DNA of 64,000 nucleotides from positions 186,001 through 250,000 of the forward strand of contig JAQSEB010000024.1 of assembly GCA_030063045.1 (NCBI GenBank), in the 5' to 3' direction. Origin of the DNA: Pratylenchus scribneri. Lineage: Eukaryota; Nematoda; Chromadorea; Rhabditida; Pratylenchidae. Each line of letters starts with the position of its first letter. Position 1 is the stretch's first letter. The notes under the pieces were generated by a model. That model was not told the origin of the DNA. It was given only the letters and a program-made list of their open reading frames with translations, and searched no databases. This document shows positions 57,401 through 64,000 of the stretch, one piece after another. Both the position numbers and the translations under genes were made by a program.

Positions 57401-60400
57401 GCTTGATGCAGAATTGGATGCCAAAATCAAGTCTCAACTTGCAATTTATGCATCTATCACACGGCCGCCCAAGGATGACAATATTTTTGATTGGTGGCGG
57501 CGAAATTCGCCTAAATTCCCTGAACTTGGAGAGCTGGCTCAGATATTTTTGTCAATTCCTGCAACCTCCATTGCATCAGAAAGGCTCTTCTCTAAAACCG
57601 GCCTGCTTTATGCAAACACTCTGAGAAATCGGTAAAATTATTTTATAATTTTTAAAATTTAATTTTATTTAGTCTTTCTGGAAAAATGGCCGAAAGAATT
57701 CTGATCATAAAAGCACACTTGAAAAAGAAATTGAAGCTGGGTCCTGCCACTGAATCAGAAGAATCGGATTCGAGTGAAGAAGAATTCGAAGATGAAGAAT
57801 AAAAAGAATAAAATGATTGATTTATTTATTATTACGATTTATGATATTTATTTTGGCGATTTAAAAAATTTTATTAAACGAATTTTTAAAAAAATGTCTT
57901 AAGGAGAGCGGGGCGGGGGCGCCCCGCTGAGAGGAGCCTCCCCGCCCGCTCCCCGCACCCTGATTCCCCGCTCTCCCCGTTCCCCGCTTTTTCATTCCCC
58001 GCCCGCGGGGAATTAACCCTAGTAAATACCTTTTTTTTCCTGATATCAGAATGTTGAAATATACACGAAAAAGCATTTCCCAGTTGGTTTGAAGCTTCTA
58101 GCGTGAAGTTTTATTTACCTAAATTTACCTATTTTGAACTTTTCATATCTATTTACCTATTTTTAGTTTTTTGTACCTAATTTACCTATTTTAGCTTTTT
58201 TTTTCAGCAAAAAATTAGGAAAATATGCCTAAAAATCAATGAAAAATAGCATGGCAGGATAAATGAAAATAAAAAATGGGCTTTTTGACCTTTCAAATAC
58301 TTAAATTGGCAATATTAAGCAAATCCCAACCACCTAAAATTTTGATCAATTGCGAAGAGGGGGGTCTTTGGAATGGTGAGCACTAGGGTGTGGTCTAGGT
58401 TCGAATCTCGCAAATCCGAAATTTTTTTTTTGTATGAAAAACTAATTTTGTTGCTTCCTAGGCATTTTTCTCTGAAAATTTAGTAAAAAATGATTAAAAA
58501 AGATCCAAAAATATAGTAAAAATGTTTAAAAAGTTCACTTTTATTTACCTATTTTTGCCTTTTTTGTACCTATTTTTCACTTTTTCGATTTTCGTACCTA
58601 TTTAAGTACCTATTTTGCAATTTTTATATACCTAAGAATCCGAACTCTATTTTTTGAATGATTTCGAATTGAATTTAGTTAATATCATTTTTAAAAGTTA
58701 CAAAAATGCTCAAATAAATCCATTTACATTTTTAATTAATTAATAATTAAACAAATATTAGATTTAGATCATTGATGGCCACATTGTGCCCAGTCCGGAA
58801 TCACTTCCATGGATGGCCGTACTATTCTTCGAACATTATTCCACTCTTTGGCGTTATTGTACCGCAACAATTATTTCGGAAAGGTTAGAAATTTATATAC
58901 ATATTATTAAATGTAAATTTGGTTAAATGTTCAAAAACCAATTTATAAAATATTTTGATTAAATTTAATTTGTTTAATTAAATTATTTAATTTTAAAAGG
59001 TTTGTGCTTACTGCTGGCCATTGTATTGTATCTATTTATAATGAGAATCCCAAATTTAATAAATCAGGACCATGGGTAAATTTTTTAAAATTATTTTCAC
59101 AAAAATGTTTGAAAACTAATATTTTAAATTTAATTATTTATATGGCCAAGGCCATCGAAATTTTCTGAATGGTTCAATTATTTAAGAAATTTTTCAAGTT
59201 AATAAACTTTCATAGCATTGAATTAATTTCTTTTAAAACATTTTAGTATTAAAATTGTTCAAAGAATTAATTGACCAGAATATTATGGCCAAAAAAGAAA
59301 GTACACAATTTAGGCCTAATTTGCCCATTTTTGGTCATAATTTCCAATATCCATACTTTAAACAACACATTTAAAAATAGTGATAAATTGCCAAAAATTA
59401 CAGATAATTCTCGCTTTTAAAATTTGTCAATTGCATATTAATGAGCGCAAAAATATTTTAAATGATTTATTTATTATTATTAAATTTTAATTAATTTTTT
59501 TATTAAAATTCAGCCTCCACTTGAAACAACTCGATATTCATTGTTGGCTGGAGTCATTGATTGTCAAAATAAAAGTTCAATTAGAATGACCAAAAAAATG
59601 GATGGACAAGTTTGGCGACACTCCAAGCGGATCTATCCCCATCCGGAATATAAACAAAGTCAAGGAATTGAGCTCACATATCATGACATTGCATTAATAG
59701 AGGTGGATTAATTTTATAGGATTATGAAGAAAAGATTAAAAAAAAGTTTGATCTAATTATTCCCTTATTAGACCGGCCACTTACAATAATTTTTAAATTT
59801 GGTTTATTTTAATCTCTGAGACAAGGAATTAGCCTAATTTTGGTTTTTCTTAAAAATAGCTTAAAATTTTGATTAAATTAAGCTTAATTTATCTTTATAT
59901 CTTATATTTTGGGCTTAAAATTTGGTTAAAATAATTTAAAATTAGGCTAATTGATTTAGCTTAAAATTATTTTATTTTTAGGTTTTTAAATTAGCCTAAA
60001 AATGAAATTATCAAAGAAAACTAATAATTTTGTGTACTGAATAGTCGAATGGAAAAGAAATGATGGTTCTCTCAAGGTCTATGGTCAATTCTCAATAAGT
60101 TGTAGTCGTATTTTAGGTTAAAAATTGGTAGCATAATATTAATTTAAATCTTCATTAACAAAATTTTGTGTTCTTTCTTGTGAAAATTTTACAAATATTA
60201 AGATAATTCGACCTTATAATTTGATATGAAATTGATTAAGTAAAAGATTAATTAAACTTTAGGTAAATTTTAAGCTCATTTCCAGTCTCATTGGAAATTT
60301 GACAAAAATCAATTTTTTGCTTTGCTAAATATTAAAAATATGCAAATTTCTAGTTGGATGGTCCGCCTCTAGTTTTCAATGACAGCATCAAACCAATTTG

Positions 60401-60538
60401 CTTCGCCGGCAGCAACAAGAACATTAGTAAGAGAGCAGTTGTGGCTGGATGGGGAGCGGTTGCGCGCATTCCTGGCAATTTCACAAATTTGCTTCACGAT
60501 GGTTACGCTCATGAGCTACCCGGCGAGGAATGCAAAAA
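54422..60538 (+). CDS. S1-family serine protease paralog with hAT in intron 1
   Basis: Five exons in phase: 54422-54646, 58768-58883, 59000-59075, 59514-59702 and 60354-60538. Exon 1 gives a signal peptide (MVFPLISVFILQYILAFNL) and a propeptide with CGQSSYEPPMHEN. Exon 2 starts IIDGHIVPSPESLPWMA; exon 3 has LTAGHC (catalytic His), exon 4 HDIALIE (catalytic Asp), exon 5 PICFAG and VVAGWG. As in the minus-strand paralog, no Ser-motif exon is seen downstream. Exon 5 reads on to a stop within 13 codons if the GTTAAT donor is unused. The first intron is 4.1 kb because it holds a complete hAT transposon at 55104-58021. The protein is about 80% identical by eye to the 42392-44858 copy. It is secreted if expressed, but proteolytic activity is unlikely without the Ser exon. 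Confidence 0.85.
55104..58021 (+). mobile_element. Complete hAT transposon, 2918 bp
   Basis: Terminal inverted repeats TAGGGTTAATTCCCCG / CGGGGAATTAACCCTA are flanked by the 8-bp direct repeat GTAAATAC (55096-55103, 58022-58029). Subterminal regions at both ends are very GC-rich, with repeated CCCCGC/GCGGGG motifs. It encodes one uninterrupted transposase gene in the + direction. Ends, target duplication and coding region all look intact. Confidence 0.95.
55494..57802 (+). CDS. hAT transposase with BED zinc finger, 645 aa
   Basis: Ten exons in phase: 55494-55685, 55732-55884, 55926-56074, 56116-56328, 56367-56547, 56590-56823, 56866-57139, 57181-57303, 57343-57631 and 57673-57802 (TAA). Exon 1 encodes a BED-type zinc finger (CQIC...MWSHLEYKH). 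Exon 3 has FAITSDGWSD and exon 4 VRDNAANIAKS, each with acidic residues of the RNase H-like fold. Exon 5 has QCVNHFLHLVICD. Exon 6 has PTRWNS. Exon 9 carries the hAT dimerisation region (DWWRRNSPKFPELGELAQIFLSIPATS..SERLFS). An acidic tail ends the protein. There is no stop or frameshift. The 46-55-bp introns fit the host style. Intron 5 is optional because the frame stays open through it. Cut-and-paste transposase, nuclear. Confidence 0.93.
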
Positions 60539-60824
60539 GTTAATACATAAATGCCATTCTGGTTTAACAAAATGAAATGTAGCACAATTTTTTTGGTATT
60601 TATTAAGCCAATGAATTATTTGTTAATGTTTTTGTTGATTAAGATGAAAATTGTTTGACTCATTCAATCCAACTCGGTCTTTCGCAATAATATAATATTT
60701 TAAATCGACTAAATTAAGAAATGTAAAGGAAAATAAATGGTTACTATTTTTGCAGAGAAAAATTATTATTTTCAAGTAAAAATATTTTTTGCTGACAATT
60801 ATAAAACAGAAAATGGATATATTC

Positions 60825-60910
60825 CATACAAACCTTATTCCAATTTGTAGATCTCATCAAAGCGCATCAATTTGTATATAATTTGTCTTGGTTTGGTTAA
60901 AAATTAAAGA
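60825..60910. repeat. Foldback repeat family, partial copy 6
   Basis: Contains AACCTTATTCCAATTTGTAG, ATCTCATCAAAGCGCATCAATTTG and TATATAATTTGTCTTGG, a diverged left half of the family. The right half is not seen. Confidence 0.6.
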
Positions 60911-61440
60911 ATTTACAACTAAATACTGGAATATGGTTGAAAAGATTTTACTCTCTCATCAGTTTCATTTTAAACAAATAAATATATATTTGATAAGATA
61001 TGACTCACTGATAATTTTTTATTATTTTAGCGACAATTATTTCAAGTCAATTTGAGGTTGTTTAAATTTTGGGAGTCATATATTCTTTATTCAACATATG
61101 GTCCCAATCCCAATCATTCCTCAACAATTCGCTAATGATGCGATCAAATAAATTGTGTAAAATGGTGGATAAATTGGATCTTATAATGAGACTTTGACTA
61201 GGGATAACAACTGTTATTTTACTGACACCTCCATAGAACAAATTTTTTAAATATTTATTCGAGAGTAAATAAATTTTAAAAAAAGTTTAATCATCAATAA
61301 AGAATGTTTTCTCTTTTGAAAATATGGTTTGGCGAAATTTTTATTGAAAATTCAAATTAAAATATTTGAAATAGAAAAGCATTTTTATATAATAAACAAC
61401 GAAAATGGCATAAAACTAAATTGAAATTAAATTTGATGAA

Positions 61441-61505
61441 CCCAAAGATGGAAATGAGGTCATCTTCAGAGATGAAAACGAAAATGGATGGCATTTTTAA
61501 AAATT
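61441..61505 (-). pseudogene. Remnant of the F-box-like first exon
   Basis: The minus strand from ATG at about 61496 reads MPSIFVFISEDDLISIFGFI, homologous to the first exon at 53828. Similarity ends quickly in AT-rich sequence. Two diverged copies of another short block (AACATATGGTCC...) lie near 61080-61200 and 61600-61700, so this area looks like a decayed duplicate. Confidence 0.5.
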
Positions 61506-61869
61506 TCTGAATTCGTCTGCAATTTGCAATTAAAAAGTCATAAATTTTGCAATAATTTTAATAAAAGAATTATGAAAATAATTAGATTATCGGAGAAAAT
61601 ATTCTTTATTTAACATATGGTCCATTCTATTCTATCGGCAAAAATTGTGTAAAGTGGTAAAAAAAATGGATCTTATAAATGGAATTAGCCTAAGGGAATA
61701 ACAATTGTTACATCTCATCAATTTTATAGAGCTAATTATTTTAAGCATTTTTTCTATGTGAAGGTACATAATTAATTATTGATCCAAAAATAATGAAAGG
61801 GCATAATTTGATGAAAAAGAAATTGAATATGCAGAAAAATAAATGAAAAATGCCGAAATATTATAGGGA

Positions 61870-62000
61870 TTCAAAATAATTTTCCCTAGACCTCAAATCC
61901 TATACTCAATTGATAGATCTCATCAGATTGTGTTAAGGGTTTTAAACCACTTAAACCATCAAAGGGGTTTGGTTCAAAACTAATTAAACCATGACAAAAA
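61870..62000. repeat. Foldback repeat family, partial copy 7
   Basis: AATCCTATACTCAATTGATAG, ATCTCATCAGA, then TTAAACCATCAAAGGGG and AACTAATTAAACCATGACAA, colinear with the centre of copy 3 but missing part of the stem. Confidence 0.65.
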
Positions 62001-62234
62001 TTTATTAAAAAACAATTTGAAAAATAGAGAACCTGATTGATGATAAGCTCAGTTGAATCCTTTTCCATATTAAATTGCAAATCGAGATGAGAGAAATCGT
62101 TTACTTAAAATAGGTACGAATTTTTGGATGTAATAAAAATCAACCAACAAATTAAAAATTGAATGTAAAATGTAGCAGAAATTTTAGATGGCAACATTTT
62201 TCCAACAATTTTTAAGCTCTTTTGATTCGATATT

Positions 62235-63421
62235 TCATAGGAACATCTGACAAAATTTTTTTCGGATTTTTGTCATATTTGCGCTTGCATCGCCGAAAAT
62301 CTTGAAAGAATGGATTTTTGAAATAATTGTTTATTTTATAGTTATTCGTTCTGACCTGAACAAAATGGACAGCATTAGTATGGCTATTAATATCATTTGA
62401 ACTAATCTTCTTTTCTCCAATCAGGATGTTATCCATCCAGAATTCAATTTTTTCAGAATAGACACTAAATTTGAATATTGCTTCAAATTTTGAGCCAGCT
62501 TTGTATGAAAGAGTCACATTTTCCATATTGCATTTATCATTTGGCACATCCAACTTTTGACAATCTTCAATTGTTGGCTTAAAATAATTGATTATTTTGA
62601 ATGAATTAAACAGAAATGACCAACCCCAATTAAAAGTCTATGGTATTGAGGCCCAATGCCAATTTCCAACTGAAGAATGCTCTCGTAAAATCCATCGTCT
62701 TTTTGATGCAAAAGTTTGATGGTAAACTTTTGGGCATTTTCGCCGATTTTGCCTTTGAGCATAATTCCATCGCTGTTATTGCCGTGAAGCCCCTCCTCAA
62801 TCATCAAGGATTTTTCCGAAGCATTGGCATTGCTTAAACTCTCATTGAAATCATTGAAATAATTGAAATCTCCAGTGATCTAAAAACAATGTTATTAATG
62901 AAATAGGACGGGGCCAAAAAAGATGCTGCTCACATTAATGAAATGAGGATTTTGTAAGGCAAATTCGGCATCCAAATTCTGGCGTCCATTGCAATTCACA
63001 TTGATGATCATTCCATCTTTGCTTAAAATGACCTCCAAATGGAAGGGGGCACCTCGGACAAAATGATTTTTAATTTTTGAGTCAGTCCATTTTCCGTCCT
63101 TAAAAACAAATTTTAGATGAAAATATTCGAGCAATACAATTTTTTTCGGGAAAATGAAGGAATATTCCTCAAAATTCACAGTGAAATGCATTCCTTTGTC
63201 GGGATCTTCAAAAAAGTGCACTTTATTTAATTTATTTTCTATAAAAACAAACCTAATTGGTCGACAATTTCGAATCTCAGAAACTTGACTTCTTGTTTAA
63301 TAATGCCATCCAATTTGATATTGTAATTCTCGACAATGCTGACATGCTTTTTAATTGGTCCATTTTTTGGAGCTATTTTAGTCAAATCTGGATTAGGCAT
63401 TTGTGCAGTTGGTTGGTTAAA
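62235..63421 (-). CDS. Two-domain galectin-like protein, 3' five exons
   Basis: Minus-strand exons 63421-63253, 63220-62934, 62879-62625, 62577-62356 and 62300-62235 (TGA) join in phase, with introns of only 32-54 bp. Domain 1 has KWTDSKIKNHFVRGAPFHLE, VNCNG and INITGDFNYF. Domain 2 starts GKIGENAQKFTIKLL and ends AVHFVQIFGDA. The order W...RG-PF-L-I...N-G...I-GD is that of the galectin beta-sandwich, which binds beta-galactosides. The usual HxNPR sugar-binding residues are not visible, so sugar specificity may be lost or changed. There is no ATG in the first listed exon before residue 8, and it follows an acceptor (TTTTACAG). The true start is therefore probably beyond the tandem array, outside the window. 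Confidence 0.65.
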
Positions 63422-63439
63422 CTGTAAAATATTGTGTAA

Positions 63440-64000
63440 AATGTGTTTATTTTAAAAATGTGTTTTTAATTAATTCTGATTAAAATGTGTTTTCGTTTAA
63501 TTCTGATTAAATTGTGTTTTCGTTTAATTCTGATTAAAATGTGTTTTCGTTTAATTCTGATTAAAATGTATTTTCGTTTAATTCTGATTAAATTGTGTTT
63601 TCGTTTAATTCTGATTAAATTGTGTTTTCGTTTAATTCTGATTAAATTGTGTTTTCGTTTAATTCTGATTAAATTGTGTTTTCGTTTAATTCTGATTAAA
63701 TTGTGTTTTCGTTTAATTTTGATTAAATTGTGTTTTTTTCGTTTAATTCTGATTAAATTGTGTTTTCGTTTAATTCTGATTAAATTGTGTTTTCGTTTAT
63801 TTCTGATTAAAATGTGTTTTCGTTTAATTCTGATTAAATTGTATTTTCGTTTAATTCTGATTAAATTGTGTTTTCGTTTAATTCTGATTAAATTGTGTTT
63901 TCATTTAATTCTGATTAAATTGTGTTTTCGTTTAATTCTGATTAAATTGTATTTTCGTTTAATTCTGATTAAATTGTGTTTTCGTTTAATTCTGATTAAA
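63440..64000. repeat. 27-bp tandem array, runs off the window
   Basis: About 20 copies of a 27-bp unit that on the minus strand reads CGAAAACACAATTTAATCAG followed by AATTAAA. Variants have TGTATT or ATGTGT for TTGTGT. It lies directly 5' of the first visible galectin-like exon, hence probably within its intron. Confidence 0.95.

Larger units (their letters stand above)
60539..62234. other. Downstream of the plus protease, no Ser exon
   Basis: I looked here for the missing catalytic-Ser exon (Gly-Asp-Ser-Gly-Gly) in all three + frames and found none. Contents are AT-rich DNA, two partial foldback repeats and the F-box-like remnant. It converges on the galectin-like gene's 3' end. Confidence 0.6.

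Overview
This is eukaryotic nuclear DNA, very AT-rich, with compact multi-exon genes. Introns run from about 30 bp to a few kb, with GT(A/G) donors and T-rich ...TTTNAG acceptors. Together with a probable spliced-leader acceptor, short secreted cysteine-rich genes, galectin-like and arrestin-domain genes and BEL/Pao and hAT elements, this points to a nematode. The base composition would fit a plant-parasitic root-knot type genome (Meloidogyne-like), but the genus is a guess.

Layout. 0-4 kb: a 32-bp satellite, then two minus-strand genes (one acidic/basic unknown, one 154-aa TPR-like) mixed with a foldback repeat family. 5-10 kb: an 8-exon plus-strand gene (483 aa, F-box-like N-terminus) with two inverted-repeat elements in its introns. 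10-12.8 kb: a 1-kb foldback and an inverted-repeat-flanked block. 12.9-15.3 kb: two divergent genes for 100-aa secreted cysteine-rich proteins. One is interrupted by a 702-bp hAT-type MITE with an 8-bp target duplication. 15.3-34.2 kb: a gene-poor, pyrimidine-skewed stretch with degenerate tandem duplications, MITEs and at most a few candidate exons. 34.2-41.5 kb: a complete arrestin-domain gene (11 exons, 742 aa), whose last intron holds a 21-bp tandem array.

42-60.5 kb is a rearranged cluster. Two head-to-head paralogous S1-type serine protease genes (minus at 42.4-44.9 kb, plus at 54.4-60.5 kb) both have signal peptide, propeptide cysteine, His and Asp exons but no visible exon for the catalytic Ser. 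Between them lie an NMNAT-like pseudogene (two in-frame TGA codons, and a young 3.16-kb BEL/Pao LTR element inserted in an exon), several foldbacks and a broken F-box-like gene. The plus protease carries a complete, apparently intact hAT transposon (645-aa transposase in 10 exons) in its first intron. The minus protease is flanked on both sides by copies of the 3' end of the arrestin gene. 62.2-63.4 kb: the 3' five exons of a two-domain galectin-like gene on the minus strand, followed by a 27-bp tandem array that runs off the window. Its core matches the arrestin intron array.

Exon models were built by hand from splice signals and reading-phase continuity; no alignment search was possible. 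There is no sign of an operon, CRISPR, rRNA or tRNA gene. The genes do not form one obvious pathway. The biological theme is secreted proteins (Cys-rich, proteases) in a neighbourhood heavily reshaped by recent DNA transposons, an LTR element and local duplications.
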